A stretch of DNA of 64,000 nucleotides. Source: an uncultured Nitrosospira sp. (lineage in GTDB: Bacteria > Nitrospirota > Nitrospiria > Nitrospirales > Nitrospiraceae). Below, in pieces: positions 7,720 to 16,884 of this stretch (positions are counted from its first letter, which is position 1; each line of letters begins with the position of its first letter). The notes beneath the pieces were generated by a model, which was not told the DNA's origin, did not search any database, and saw nothing but the letters and a program-made list of their open reading frames with translations. A program made the position numbers and the translations under genes. The stretch lies in the NCBI GenBank assembly GCA_900696515.1, contig CAADGK010000093.1:1-64000 (forward strand), read 5' to 3'.

Positions 7720-9066
7720 ATGGCCGACCCCTCACGCACCTCCCCATTTGAAAAACAAAATCTCTGGACGAAAGACTTGGTGAGCATGTCCTGGGCTCGG
7801 CGCTTGGGCACGCAAGTCATTCGGTTGGCTTCCGCTGTCGGCCTAGAGTTCCGTCACCGTCTGCTCGATGCTCGGGCGGCGGGCCTCGTCTTCACCACCT
7901 TACTGTCGTTGGTGCCGTTTCTTGCCGTGACGTTCTCGGTGCTCAAGGCCTTTGACATCCACCACGTGATCGAACCGATGCTGGCTCAACTGCTGGAGCC
8001 GCTGGGTCCGAAGAGTCACGAGATCACGGCCACAATCGTGCGGTTCGTGGACAATATCAAGATCAGCGTGTTGGGGGTTGCAGGGGTGGCCGGCCTTTTC
8101 TATACGACGTATTCACTGATCGACAAGATCGAGCAGGCCTTGAACGTGATTTGGCAGGTCAAGCAGGGGCGTACGTGGGAACGGAAGTTTGCTGACTATT
8201 TAAGCGCAGTTCTTGTGGGACCTGTGCTCGTCATGACCGCATTTGGCTTGTTAGCGTCACTGCAAAGCCATACGTTGGTCCAATATCTTGTGCAAATGGA
8301 GCCGTTTGGGACACTGCTGGTATGGAGCGGTGAGGTCATTCCCTTCTTGATGCTCTGTGCCCTGTTCACCTTTTTCTATAAGGTCATCCCCAACACCCAA
8401 GTCCAGGTCCGGTCGGCAATCGTCGGTGGCGTCTCCGCAGCCGTTCTGTGGATGACGGCTGAGGAGATCTTTGCTAAATTCGTCGCAGCGTCCACCAATT
8501 ACAGTGCGATCTATTCAAGTTTTGCCGTGCTCATTCTGTTCCTCCTGTGGCTCTACACTGGTTGGATGATTGTGTTGATCGGCGCGCAATTTTCATTTTT
8601 CCATCAGTACCCCACGGCGTATTTATCACGCTTGCTTTGGGACCAAGGGACCTACCTTTTCCGTGAAGAGCTTGCACTGAAAACGCTGAGAGTCCTGGGA
8701 CATCACTATCTCAAAGGTGATCGACCGCTGAAGCTACCGGAGTTGTCAGGCGAATTGAATCTGCCCTTGTCCTTGGTGGAGGAAGAGGTTGAGCGGCTCG
8801 TCGAAAATGGGTTTGTCGGGCGTCTGCAGGAACCGGAGGGTGTGAGCCTTATCAAATCACCGGACCTGATCCTTGTGAAAGAGGTCCTGGATTCAGTGCG
8901 CAATGGAATGCCGCCATGGATCGTACCCCATCTCGACAGTACCGATCCGGTGTCTGCTCTCCTACTCCGTCGCGATCAAGCGGTTGAGCGAGCGTTGGTA
9001 GGAGAGACCATCCAATCGCTCATGGAAGATCCATCACCGTCTCGACCCGCTGAATCTCGATCGTAG
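7720..9066 (+). CDS. YihY/BrkB-family inner membrane protein
   Basis: The 448-residue protein has the YihY/UPF0761 architecture: a long N-terminal helical region (ARAAGLVFTTLLSLVPFLAVTFS at about 50-70, typical of the family), then several membrane spans to about residue 300. A soluble C-terminal part of about 150 residues resembles a winged-helix-like domain (LKLPELSGELNLPLSLVEEEVERLVENGFVGRL). The family was once mislabelled ribonuclease BN and is not a nuclease; its transport or envelope role is unsettled. The start is the ATG at 7720. Confidence 0.88.
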   Translation: MADPSRTSPFEKQNLWTKDLVSMSWARRLGTQVIRLASAVGLEFRHRLLDARAAGLVFTTLLSLVPFLAVTFSVLKAFDIHHVIEPMLAQLLEPLGPKSHEITATIVRFVDNIKISVLGVAGVAGLFYTTYSLIDKIEQALNVIWQVKQGRTWERKFADYLSAVLVGPVLVMTAFGLLASLQSHTLVQYLVQMEPFGTLLVWSGEVIPFLMLCALFTFFYKVIPNTQVQVRSAIVGGVSAAVLWMTAEEIFAKFVAASTNYSAIYSSFAVLILFLLWLYTGWMIVLIGAQFSFFHQYPTAYLSRLLWDQGTYLFREELALKTLRVLGHHYLKGDRPLKLPELSGELNLPLSLVEEEVERLVENGFVGRLQEPEGVSLIKSPDLILVKEVLDSVRNGMPPWIVPHLDSTDPVSALLLRRDQAVERALVGETIQSLMEDPSPSRPAESRS

Positions 9067-9123
9067 GATGCCGTCCTCCATGTCTCCTGCTGAGAGCCAG
9101 GCAGAGGCTTCCGGACAGGGGGA

Positions 9124-9624
9124 TTATTCTGCAGGCGTATTCCTGCTCTGGCCGAAGGATCGCACATAGAGCAGGACTTGCCAGGCTTCTTCTTCGGTGA
9201 GGATCAGCGGGACAAAAGGTGCCATCGCGGTGCCGTTGCTGCCGTTTTTCAGGATCCAAAAGAGTTCACCATCGGTTCGAGCTGCCTGCCAATCTCTGTC
9301 AGTGAAATTGCGAGGTAAGGGACCCTTGAGCGTTCCGGGCTCAATGTCCGCTCCTAGTCCCTTACCGTCGTGTCCATGACAGGTGATACAGAAGGCTTTG
9401 CCCTGAAAGAGCTGCTTGCCTCTCTCAAGGGACTCTTGCGTCGGGGAGAGAGGATTCCTCCAGCTTTTGGCCTGTTCGATTTGGTCGGCCGGTACTCGCG
9501 GTTTGAGGACAGCGTCATCAGCTCCCAAGCCCATCGAATGAAAGAGATTCACCGTTGCCACAGTCAGGGCGCACACGAGAAACCTGCGCAAAGGGATTCC
9601 TATCTGTCTCTGTTGGAGGGTCAT
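9124..9624 (-). CDS. Class I cytochrome c, exported
   Basis: An N-terminal hydrophobic signal (about 12-35) precedes one haem site, CITCH at 79-83, and TAMAPF near 132-137 holds the probable axial Met134. The protein is 166 residues, a single-haem periplasmic cytochrome c. Spacing and the LFQGKAFCITCHG opening match small c-type cytochromes of respiratory chains. It may carry electrons in the NXR-to-oxidase path, but the sequence does not show its partner. It is followed in the minus direction by no cotranscribed gene and preceded by the DUF1264 gene 66 bases away. Confidence 0.9.
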   Translation of the reverse strand: MTLQQRQIGIPLRRFLVCALTVATVNLFHSMGLGADDAVLKPRVPADQIEQAKSWRNPLSPTQESLERGKQLFQGKAFCITCHGHDGKGLGADIEPGTLKGPLPRNFTDRDWQAARTDGELFWILKNGSNGTAMAPFVPLILTEEEAWQVLLYVRSFGQSRNTPAE

Positions 9625-9690
9625 TGTTGATCAATGAGACCAGGCCAGCCCTACCTATGCGGACTGGTCCTGGTCTTCGCCTATCCGGTT

Positions 9691-10209
9691 TTACTTGTCG
9701 GAATAACCCGGGAACTTGTGTCCCAAGGATTGGGGGAAACTCACAGTTCCATCGGGGAACTCCTGTCCATGTTGCCACAGTTGGTACACGATACCGTCTG
9801 TACCTGCCGCTATTTCTACGACCTTGGCGGCCTGGTCCGCAGGCATATCCAGGACTTGGACTCGCCCGGTTGCGACCTCCACTTTATGATCGTGGAAATG
9901 CCGGTGCCACTGAATGGCTGGGAGCTTGCGAGTGAGGTCCTTGGCGATGAAGTACTCGACAGCGACTAACGGAGCCTTTGGATCGGTGGATTCGAAGAGC
10001 AGACATTGAAGGATTTTATCTGAAATACCCTTGCAGTAGTGATGGAACGGGCCGCCTGCCGTCCCGTCCGCCATCATATGAGGCGCCTGGACATGAATGT
10101 CGTAGCCGACGGCGGGACCGGCTGGTTCCCCGCTGACGGCTTTTTGTGCGGCAAGGCTGCTACATCCGATGGCAATAAGTGCGAATGCGGCTAAGAGTCC
10201 TTTTCTCAT
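9691..10209 (-). CDS. DUF1264 (oil-body-associated protein-like) lipoprotein
   Basis: The 172-residue sequence begins with a lipoprotein-like signal (LLAAFALIAIGCSS, lipobox Cys at about 16). The rest matches the DUF1264 family, known from plant oil-body-associated proteins and many bacteria: GPAVGYDIHVQAPHMM, the His-rich GPFHHYCKG, and WHRHFHDHKVEVATGRV. The conserved histidines suggest metal or ligand binding, but no activity is known. GAGGAGG precedes the start. It may be co-transcribed with the cytochrome c downstream. Confidence 0.85.
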   Translation of the reverse strand: MRKGLLAAFALIAIGCSSLAAQKAVSGEPAGPAVGYDIHVQAPHMMADGTAGGPFHHYCKGISDKILQCLLFESTDPKAPLVAVEYFIAKDLTRKLPAIQWHRHFHDHKVEVATGRVQVLDMPADQAAKVVEIAAGTDGIVYQLWQHGQEFPDGTVSFPQSLGHKFPGYSDK

Positions 10210-10369
10210 TGGGATACCTCCTCCTCAGTTTGAGGAGCCCTCTCCTAGCCCATCTAGGCAGAGAACGACCTCAGTATGCGCTACGGCATGAGAGCGCGCG
10301 TTGCCGAAAAGGATTCGAATAACTTTAAGAAAAAAGCGCTGCCACACGTAAGGGCAGGTTGGGGGGAAA

Positions 10370-11134
10370 TTACGATGGCAAGACCGGAAAAGAAGACGAA
10401 TCCCCTTTGGTCGGAGTAATGAGTTGCTGCGCCTGTGAAGGAATCTTTCCTTGGGCGTCCATCATTTCAAACATGAGGCAGCACTTCAGCCGCCCGCAGA
10501 CGCCGAGCAGGCGAGGATCATCGATCGGCAGATCCATTTTTTTTGCCTGCTTGGCCGTGACGGGTTTCACATCGGTCAGGAATGACGCGCAGCATAAAAC
10601 CAGACCACAGGTATCGATCCCACCCAATCTCCTGGCTTCTTCACGGACCCCAACCTGGCGCATTTCGATCCGACCACCAAATCGCCGTGCGAGATCACGC
10701 ACGAGCTCTCGAAAATCGATGCGCTCGTCTGCTGTATACACAAAAGTGAGCTGGCGGCGATCCATAGCCCCATAGACTTCAACCAGCTTCAGGCAGATGT
10801 TGAGATCGACGGATTTCGCCTTGCAATAGCCTGTTGCCTCTTCAGAGAGCCGCTCAAGTCGAGTAATGAGCTCAGCTTCCTCAGAGTCGGGCTTACGCAA
10901 GATGGATTTCATGGCCCGCATGGGCGGTGTAAACGGGGCCGAGTAGGGTGCAGTGTAGACGATGCCGTAGGTCACCTCACCGTCGGCCTCGAGTAAGACT
11001 GGGTCGCCATGCGACAAAGCCAGACCATTTGATCCCAACTTCTTGACTTCCCCTCGGTTCCGAATCTTGACGCCAACCAGAGAGACCCATGTCGGCCAGG
11101 GGGTCAGCATGTCTTGGTTCATAGGAGATTCCAT
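10370..11134 (-). CDS. PSP1-domain protein, RicT/YaaT-like
   Basis: The 254-residue protein has the PSP1 C-terminal domain seen in RicT (YaaT) of Bacillus, which with RicA and RicF supports RNase Y-dependent RNA processing and in other species is linked to sporulation or iron-sulfur binding. Visible landmarks are VGVKIRNRGEVKK near the start, RIEMRQVGVREEARRLGGIDTCGLVLCCASFL, and GRLKCCLMFE. The Cys pairs (CCASF, GRLKCC) match the conserved set. Partner genes are not adjacent. The start is unclear: ATGs at 11134 and 11122 are both possible. Confidence 0.85.
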   Translation of the reverse strand: MESPMNQDMLTPWPTWVSLVGVKIRNRGEVKKLGSNGLALSHGDPVLLEADGEVTYGIVYTAPYSAPFTPPMRAMKSILRKPDSEEAELITRLERLSEEATGYCKAKSVDLNICLKLVEVYGAMDRRQLTFVYTADERIDFRELVRDLARRFGGRIEMRQVGVREEARRLGGIDTCGLVLCCASFLTDVKPVTAKQAKKMDLPIDDPRLLGVCGRLKCCLMFEMMDAQGKIPSQAQQLITPTKGDSSSFPVLPS

Positions 11135-11321
11135 ACGGCGATCATACACAATTCCCATGCTTGATGAAAAGGCTTGACGCTGTGGTGGGAGTAAAAGTTT
11201 GACCGATCTCCATGGCGATTGGGGAATCATAAGATATGGATATTACGAATAAAAAATACCAATACGCAGGCTATCTGCTTGTGGTAGGCTAACTCACCAG
11301 GGGAGGAAGAGGGAGTGGACC

Positions 11322-11600
11322 ATGGGGACCATGTTGAAAGAGCGAAAGAAGATGCTCCGAATTCCCAATCAGGTGGTCTTGCCGTTTGGCTACAGAATTT
11401 CGGTTCGGCAGTTATCCGATGCCGAGATGGACAAACGCGATCCCAATGCTGATGGCATCTGGGATGATGATACGAAGACCATTTATGTGCGAAAACGGCT
11501 TCCTGTGACCCGCCGACGGTATATTCTTGCCCACGAGCTCGGCCATGCGTGGTTAGACTGGCAACATCGGTATATGGACGACGGGAAAGCCAGTATCTAG
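11322..11600 (+). CDS. Small zinc-metallopeptidase-like protein (HExxH)
   Basis: The 92-residue protein has HELGHAWLDW at 71-80: His71, Glu72 and His75 form a gluzincin-type HExxH site. The size and motif recall the M78/ImmA-IrrE family but it is much shorter and has no DNA-binding part. The third zinc ligand is not evident, so it may be inactive or a domain working with another protein. GAGGAAGAGGGAG precedes the first ATG (11322); an ATG at 11331 is an alternative. Confidence 0.7.
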   Translation: MGTMLKERKKMLRIPNQVVLPFGYRISVRQLSDAEMDKRDPNADGIWDDDTKTIYVRKRLPVTRRRYILAHELGHAWLDWQHRYMDDGKASI

Positions 11601-11610
11601 GTGTTACCGG

Positions 11611-12081
11611 TCAGTCTTTGGCCAGACGCAGGATGTGTTTCCATTCATCTGAGGTGACAGGCTGAACGGAGAGTCTGGAGCCTTTCTTCAACAGGACCAT
11701 GCCCTTGAGATGAGGGTCTCTTCGCAAGTCGTCCAACGCCAACGGTTTGGGAAAGGTTTTGACATATTTGATGTCGACCATGTCCCATCTCGGTTCGGAT
11801 GGTGTACTTGCCGGATCGTAATGCTTGTCCTTCTTGTCGAATTGCGTTGAATCTGGATAGGCGGTTGTAACGACCTCTGCAAGGCCGACAATTGCTGGGG
11901 GATCAGCGTTGCTGTGGTAGAACAAGACCTGATCCCCGATCGCCATTGTGCGCATATAATTGCGAGCTTGATAATTACGGACTCCGTCCCAGCAGGTCCT
12001 TTTGCCCGGGGCATGCGCGAGGTCGTCGATCGAGAAGGTAGAGGGTTCGGATTTCATCAGCCAATAGTTTCTTGAAACCAT
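11611..12081 (-). CDS. EVE-domain protein
   Basis: This 156-residue protein spans a single EVE domain, a PUA-related fold that binds modified bases in DNA or RNA. The motifs are YWLMKSEPSTFSIDDL at the start, TCWDGVRNYQARNYMR, GDQVLFYHS, and GLAEVV. Eukaryotic THYN1 and bacterial homologues share this layout. Function in bacteria is unsettled. It converges with the metallopeptidase-like gene, with only 10 bases between the two stops. Confidence 0.9.
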   Translation of the reverse strand: MVSRNYWLMKSEPSTFSIDDLAHAPGKRTCWDGVRNYQARNYMRTMAIGDQVLFYHSNADPPAIVGLAEVVTTAYPDSTQFDKKDKHYDPASTPSEPRWDMVDIKYVKTFPKPLALDDLRRDPHLKGMVLLKKGSRLSVQPVTSDEWKHILRLAKD

Positions 12082-12174
12082 TCAAACGCTCCCTTCCATA
12101 TAAGGCTCTCTGGATGCGTTCATCACGGCCAGTGATATGCCGTCACTCATGAGTGGACATGGGTGCTCAGAAAG

Positions 12175-12561
12175 TTATTGCCTTTCCCCTGCGCGAGCCT
12201 CGAGAAAATCGATCAGAGCGTGATAGGTCAACTCCCTCATTTTAGCCTTTCCCTGGCTCCGGCCATCAAGATTGCACTCGAGCCATACACGGTCCGATAT
12301 GTGGGAGAGGCCTTCGTTGCACAGATCCCACATATCATGGAGGAAACTGTGCGGCAAGCCGACCTGTATGCCTTCCGATTCAATGCGGTCGTCCAGTAAG
12401 GCCAGGAGATCTGATATCGCCTGGTCAGGCCGGTACGGTGCTGTTGTAAAGCCAAACTGTTCGTGGGACTGTAGCTCCTGTTCAGCCTGATCAACCAAGT
12501 CGCGCATGTATGTTTTGAGTAAGCCGATAACATGGCCTGAGAAACCTTGCGGTAATTCCAT
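12175..12561 (-). CDS. Unknown helical protein
   Basis: The 128-residue product is not recognised. It is predicted mostly helical, with many acidic residues (LLALLDDRIESEG) and no signal or membrane segment. It follows the EVE gene on the same strand with a 93-base gap. Base composition resembles neighbouring genes. An overlapping frame at 12237-12803 on the same strand is rejected as a shadow. Confidence 0.5.
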   Translation of the reverse strand: MELPQGFSGHVIGLLKTYMRDLVDQAEQELQSHEQFGFTTAPYRPDQAISDLLALLDDRIESEGIQVGLPHSFLHDMWDLCNEGLSHISDRVWLECNLDGRSQGKAKMRELTYHALIDFLEARAGERQ

Positions 12562-13015
12562 GGGCCATTATCGGGCTTCCGGGGGGAAGGAGCAAGTTGA
12601 TCGACTAGGGACGTGGGCTTTCCGGCGAGGCGCCCATTGAGAGGAAGAACTGTCCGCGAGGCCGTAAGGAACGAGGGCGGTTTGGGCGGGGGTACACCTC
12701 GCTGGCTCGGTATGAGCGACGATCTGTCATAGGCTATCTCATGGACGGCAGGGTCGGTGTACCCGCGCAGTATAAACTGTACGCCTTTTCCTAAGACACG
12801 CAAGACCCAAAGATGGCCTTATAAGGAAGTCCATTTGGGGTAGGGTGATTTGAACCGGTAGGATCTGTTGTGCCTGATGGAGAAGACTCCATGATTTCAG
12901 AGAGATCGTGGTGACGAACAGGGTTCACTCGCAACAGGGTGGTATGTCGCGGGGAAGGGCGATACTCCAACGCTCTTGATTCGCCGCACAGACGCATATT
13001 ACTTTCTATGCATAG
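12562..13015. other. Intergenic stretch without a supported gene
   Basis: About 450 bases between the unknown minus-strand gene and the second YkgJ gene. The open frames that cross it have unnatural composition. Nothing recognisable is seen. Confidence 0.4.
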
Positions 13016-13057
13016 GTGCACAAAGATGATCGCTTCCATTCCAATTCAGGTCTGTCG

Positions 13058-13858
13058 ATGACTCCCCAGAGCAGTGAACGCTTCGAGATTTCTCTGAATA
13101 CGTCGGCTGGGCAAATTACCACGGCCGTAGATGTACCAATCGGTTTCGTTCCCGTTACGTCCATCGTGCCTCTGATGAGACGTTTAGGGGAGGAAGCACA
13201 AGCTCTGGAGGTGACACGGTTGTCCGAGCAGGGGCTGGTCCCTTCCTGCCAAAAGGGCTGTGCCGCCTGCTGTCGGATGTTGGTTCCTCTGTCTGCACCG
13301 GAAGCGTTTTCGATCCGAGCGTGGGTTCATTCTCGCCCTGCCGAGCAACAGTCTCGGATCATGGCGCGCTTTGCTGAGACAAAAGTGCGATTGCTGTCCT
13401 CGGGCATTTGGCAACAACTCTCGGAGCTGTGCGAAACGGCCGATCAGTGCAGGGACGAAGATCTTGATGGGGTGAACCGCAAATACTATGCCCTGCGGCT
13501 GGCCTGTCCATTTTTAGAGGATGAAGCCTGCACCATCTATGACGAACGTCCTGCAGCCTGCCGTGAATTGTTGGTCACGTCTCCTGCCGATCGATGCGAC
13601 AACCTTCTCTCGAATCCCGTGGACACCATTCCCGCGCCGTTGCGGATGAGCACGGTTCTGGGGTTGTTGTGGCATGAATTGACCGGTACGTCGACACGGT
13701 TGATCCCCCTGCCGCTGGCCATGGAATGGGCGGAGAACGATGTACGAACGTCTGAACAAGTGTGGAAGGGCCCTGAGTTGTTCGATCAAGCGTTGGATAA
13801 GGTGTGGCGATTTTTGAGTCAATCATTTTCAGGAGATCGCAGGGTATCCGGCGGCTGA
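13058..13858 (+). CDS. YkgJ-type cysteine-cluster protein (second copy)
   Basis: This longer YkgJ-type protein has CQKGCAACC near residues 63-71, then CPFLEDEACTIYDERPAACRELL, and a further Cys in the DRCDNL stretch. These match the Cys set of the family (metal-chelating, function not established). The start is set at the ATG at 13058; an ATG 42 bases earlier (13016) keeps the same frame. It is followed after 41 bases by thrH on the same strand. It is not a close copy of the protein at 4911-5525: only the Cys motifs agree. Confidence 0.75.
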   Translation: MTPQSSERFEISLNTSAGQITTAVDVPIGFVPVTSIVPLMRRLGEEAQALEVTRLSEQGLVPSCQKGCAACCRMLVPLSAPEAFSIRAWVHSRPAEQQSRIMARFAETKVRLLSSGIWQQLSELCETADQCRDEDLDGVNRKYYALRLACPFLEDEACTIYDERPAACRELLVTSPADRCDNLLSNPVDTIPAPLRMSTVLGLLWHELTGTSTRLIPLPLAMEWAENDVRTSEQVWKGPELFDQALDKVWRFLSQSFSGDRRVSGG

Positions 13859-13899
13859 TCGTGTTGCACGTCGGGTCCCTTCGTTAGAGGAGAGTAGGT

Positions 13900-14520
13900 A
13901 TGCATAAGCCCGTTGTTGTGTGTTTGGACTTGGAAGGGGTGCTTGTTCCTGAAATCTGGATCAACGTGGCGTTGAAGACAGGGGTTGATGAATTGAAGAT
14001 GACGACCCGTGAGATGCCGGATTATGACCGCCTCATGAAACAACGGTTGGCCATACTCGATCAGCATGGATTGAAGATCCAGGACATCCAACAGGAAATT
14101 GCCAAGATGGGTCCGTTAGACGGTGCGACCGACTTCATCGCTTGGCTTCGCGAACGCTGCCAGGTGATTATTTTGTCGGATACGTTCTATCAATTCGCTC
14201 AACCCCTGATGCGACAGCTTGGTTTTCCAACGCTTTTCTGTAATCAACTGGAAGTCGAGCCTGGTGGTCGGATCGTGAATTACCACATGCGGATGCAAAA
14301 TCCAAAAAAGCACGCAGTCGCCTCGTTGAAGGCCTTGAATTTCTTCACGGTGGCGGCAGGGGATTCGTACAATGATCTTGGGATGTTAGGCGAAGCTGAC
14401 AAGGGGTTTTTCTTCAGGCCGCCTGAGCACTTGACGAAAGAGTTCCCAGCGTTCCCAGTGACGCAGACCTACGGGGAGCTTCAGGACTGCCTGGTGAAGG
14501 TCGGATGTTTCCCCGCCTGA
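13900..14520 (+). CDS. thrH: Phosphoserine phosphatase / phosphoserine:homoserine phosphotransferase
   Basis: ThrH belongs to the HAD superfamily and removes phosphate from phosphoserine; in Pseudomonas it can also pass the phosphate to homoserine. The 206-residue protein shows motif I DLEGVLVPE with nucleophile Asp10 and Glu12 (the usual DxD is DxE, as known in ThrH), motif II LSDTF, and GDSYNDLGML with the metal-binding acids. GAGGAGAGTAGGT precedes the ATG. This gives the organism a serine synthesis step, or a bypass in threonine synthesis. Confidence 0.92.
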   Translation: MHKPVVVCLDLEGVLVPEIWINVALKTGVDELKMTTREMPDYDRLMKQRLAILDQHGLKIQDIQQEIAKMGPLDGATDFIAWLRERCQVIILSDTFYQFAQPLMRQLGFPTLFCNQLEVEPGGRIVNYHMRMQNPKKHAVASLKALNFFTVAAGDSYNDLGMLGEADKGFFFRPPEHLTKEFPAFPVTQTYGELQDCLVKVGCFPA

Positions 14521-14578
14521 AGAGGAACCTGCTCGTCAAGCGGGCCGAAATCTCCGGCTAGGATGGTTCGGCAGTGCC

Positions 14579-16336
14579 TCAAAAGTTGATCCAGAGCTGG
14601 GCATAACCCCAGTCTTGGCCGACTGCGCGCCGACCGAGATTCTGGCTCACATAGTTTCCCGGAAAGAGGTGACCGTACCCGGCCTGAAACGCAACCATGC
14701 CGTGCATGAAGAAGTGGGTCCAGGCGACGTCAACCTCGTCACCGATGTGGGTCTTGGTATTGCCTGGTTGGGAAAAGACGTAGACACCCTGACTGGCCCG
14801 ATACCAATTGTCTTTCGCATTGGCCAGATGAAGGTTCGTGTACCAGATTTCGATATGATCGTCCGGGGTCAAACGGGCCTGGAAGTTCCCGGAGAAGCTC
14901 ATCATGTTTTTCCATCCCATGACATCCATGTACCCCATATGGATGTGGTTGGTGGGGAAAAAGTTTTCAAAGGTATTGGCCGTCTTACAAGCTCCGTAGG
15001 CTCCGTCTGCTAAGGTGCAATTCGCGCGACCGTCGCCGGATGCATAGTCAAAATTGAATGCAATGCGAGGTTTGCCCGGCAAGTTAAACGCCGTGTAGCC
15101 AATCCAGTTTCTGGTTGCCCAAGCGTTGATGTGCAGACATTTTCCTTCTCCACCGGGATCCCCGCAGAGGCTACTCGCACCGGCGGCGGTGTCTCCCATC
15201 TGGCCGAATTGATAGACTACCTCGCTCGAGAAATCGAAGTAGCCCTTTTTCATGGCAATGCGGTTTCCCACGACATGGCGAGTTTGATTGCCGTGCTTGG
15301 GTGTTCCCAGGCCTTGGAAGGAGACATCTCCCCCTCCAAGGTTATTCTTGTAGTAGATGTAAAAGGGTTCGATGAGAAAGCCAGGTACCGCCTTGATCTG
15401 ATTGTACAGAATAATAAAATCAGCATCGCCGGCCGCGTTTTTCGCCTGACCAGTGCCGCCGATATTGGGGCCGCCGCTTCCAAGGGTGGCACCTTGCAAC
15501 AGATCTGTTTCTGCGGTGCGGAACCAACCCAGGTGCGTATCTATGATGCCGGTTGAATATTGCAGCATTACCCCGTCGAACGACCATCCCGTGTTAGCCC
15601 AATCGAAGTGACCGAAGAGGCTTTGATCTCCAAACACCAAGTATTGGCGACCTGCCTTGAGTCCCAGACCCTGGATCCCGGCAAAGTTGCGAATCAGCAT
15701 GTAACCGGCGCGGATTCCAAGGGTGCAGGTTGGTCTTCCATTAGCGGGGGTCGATCCGCAGGTATGAATTGCCGGGTCTCCATTGTTCCCTGCCCCATTC
15801 GCTCCGACGGGCGTTCCATTCCCGCCCCAGGTTCGTGAGTCGATGAACTCGAGATAGAAATTGACATCCGGTGAAAGGTCATACCCGATCCCCAATCGAG
15901 TCATCTGCTGTACGAATTGGTCGTTTGCTTTGCCGGGAAGGTTGTTGGCAACGAGGCCTGGTGCGTTGCATTGTCCCGCCGCTCCGATACCACCCCCGAA
16001 ACAAACATTGGTCCGATACTCAGGCCTCACGCGCATGTCTGCTCGGATCCAAAGGTTTTTGAGGTTAAAATTTCGCCCGATCTTTGGATCGAATGCTTCG
16101 TATGCTTCTTTTTGAGGAATGCCACGGCCGATAACGATCGGATTGGTGATTTTCTCGCCTTCCGGGAGTTGGAACGCAGCCTGTGCTATGGCATGGCTTG
16201 TCATGAGGCTAACCAGTATTACCAGCTGTACGATGGCTCTCTTGGCGTGTCCGGAATTTTCCCGTGTTTCCATGCTCTGCGATTTCTCCATCATGCGTAC
16301 AGGCAGCTCGGTTCTAACAAGGTCTCTCATCGTCAC
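14579..16336 (-). CDS. Alginate-export-type outer-membrane porin
   Basis: The protein of up to 585 residues has an N-terminal signal (AIVQLVILVSLMTSHAIAQA) and then a long beta-rich sequence with alternating aromatic residues, typical of an outer-membrane barrel of the Alginate_exp family (AlgE-like). It ends in WGYAQLWINF, the terminal aromatic residue needed for barrel insertion. Nitrospira genomes carry several such porins. The start at the GTG at 16336 gives a very long leader; an ATG at 16273 would give a normal one. Substrate is unknown. Confidence 0.8.
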   Translation of the reverse strand: MTMRDLVRTELPVRMMEKSQSMETRENSGHAKRAIVQLVILVSLMTSHAIAQAAFQLPEGEKITNPIVIGRGIPQKEAYEAFDPKIGRNFNLKNLWIRADMRVRPEYRTNVCFGGGIGAAGQCNAPGLVANNLPGKANDQFVQQMTRLGIGYDLSPDVNFYLEFIDSRTWGGNGTPVGANGAGNNGDPAIHTCGSTPANGRPTCTLGIRAGYMLIRNFAGIQGLGLKAGRQYLVFGDQSLFGHFDWANTGWSFDGVMLQYSTGIIDTHLGWFRTAETDLLQGATLGSGGPNIGGTGQAKNAAGDADFIILYNQIKAVPGFLIEPFYIYYKNNLGGGDVSFQGLGTPKHGNQTRHVVGNRIAMKKGYFDFSSEVVYQFGQMGDTAAGASSLCGDPGGEGKCLHINAWATRNWIGYTAFNLPGKPRIAFNFDYASGDGRANCTLADGAYGACKTANTFENFFPTNHIHMGYMDVMGWKNMMSFSGNFQARLTPDDHIEIWYTNLHLANAKDNWYRASQGVYVFSQPGNTKTHIGDEVDVAWTHFFMHGMVAFQAGYGHLFPGNYVSQNLGRRAVGQDWGYAQLWINF

Positions 16337-16518
16337 ACGGATGGGTTGCTGCCTTGATAGCCCAAGGGTTTTCGTACTAAACCAAGGGGGTGAACAGGGG
16401 AGTCAGGCTAGACGACCATCGTCACGGAGATCTTGTTGAGTGAGAACCTGCGAGGTGTTGTGCTGTCGACTGTCTTTCTCCTTCAGTGGATGGTCAAAGA
16501 CGTTGGGATTTCATCCGA

Positions 16519-16818
16519 TCAGACAGGGCCGGATGTCGGCAATGATGCCGGCCCTGTCTCAACCGGCTTCGGCTCGGCCATGATTTCGTCTTCCGCCTCT
16601 TTGAGGGTTGCGTGAAGGTCTTGCTCCACCATTTTGACTTCCTGCTGTATCATGTTGAGCTCCGGCTCGACGGATTTGCGAAGATCCTCGGCCGTATCCT
16701 TAAAGCCTTTGATCGCTTTACCGACTTGCCGACCGACTTCCGGCAGTTCTTTTGGGCCAAACAGGAGAAAGGCGATGATCAAAATTATGAGGATCTCACC
16801 TGCGCCCAGTCCAAACAT
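16519..16818 (-). CDS. TatA/TatB-type Tat translocase protein
   Basis: The sequence of 99 residues opens with a membrane span (GAGEILIILIIAFLLFGPKELPEVGRQVG) and the FGPKELP hinge of the TatA/TatB/TatE group, then an amphipathic helix (KAIKGFKDTAEDLRK) and a long charged tail. Its length lies between TatA and TatB. The Tat system exports folded proteins such as NxrA. TatC is not in the window. An inverted repeat lies in its last codons. Confidence 0.85.
   Translation of the reverse strand: MFGLGAGEILIILIIAFLLFGPKELPEVGRQVGKAIKGFKDTAEDLRKSVEPELNMIQQEVKMVEQDLHATLKEAEDEIMAEPKPVETGPASLPTSGPV
16521..16559. repeat. 12-bp perfect inverted repeat at the end of the Tat gene
   Basis: AGACAGGGCCGG at 16521-16532 pairs with CCGGCCCTGTCT at 16548-16559, loop 15 bases. 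It overlaps the last codons and stop of the Tat gene. There is no T-run on the minus-strand side, so it is not a standard terminator; it may protect the 3' end of the mRNA or be a protein site. Confidence 0.7.
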
Positions 16819-16884
16819 GATTGGCTATTGCGGTAATCGTCTGACGGCGCCCCGTCATTTGTTCTTCCACCAAGGGGTGGACTG

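Noticed and set aside
12237-12803. Minus-strand frame of 188 residues
   Set aside because: It overlaps the better supported frame 12175-12561 in another phase and is rich in Ser, Arg and Pro in a way typical of a wrong frame.
14615-16439. Several plus-strand frames opposite the porin
   Set aside because: They are shadows of the porin coding strand, with no start signals and no families.
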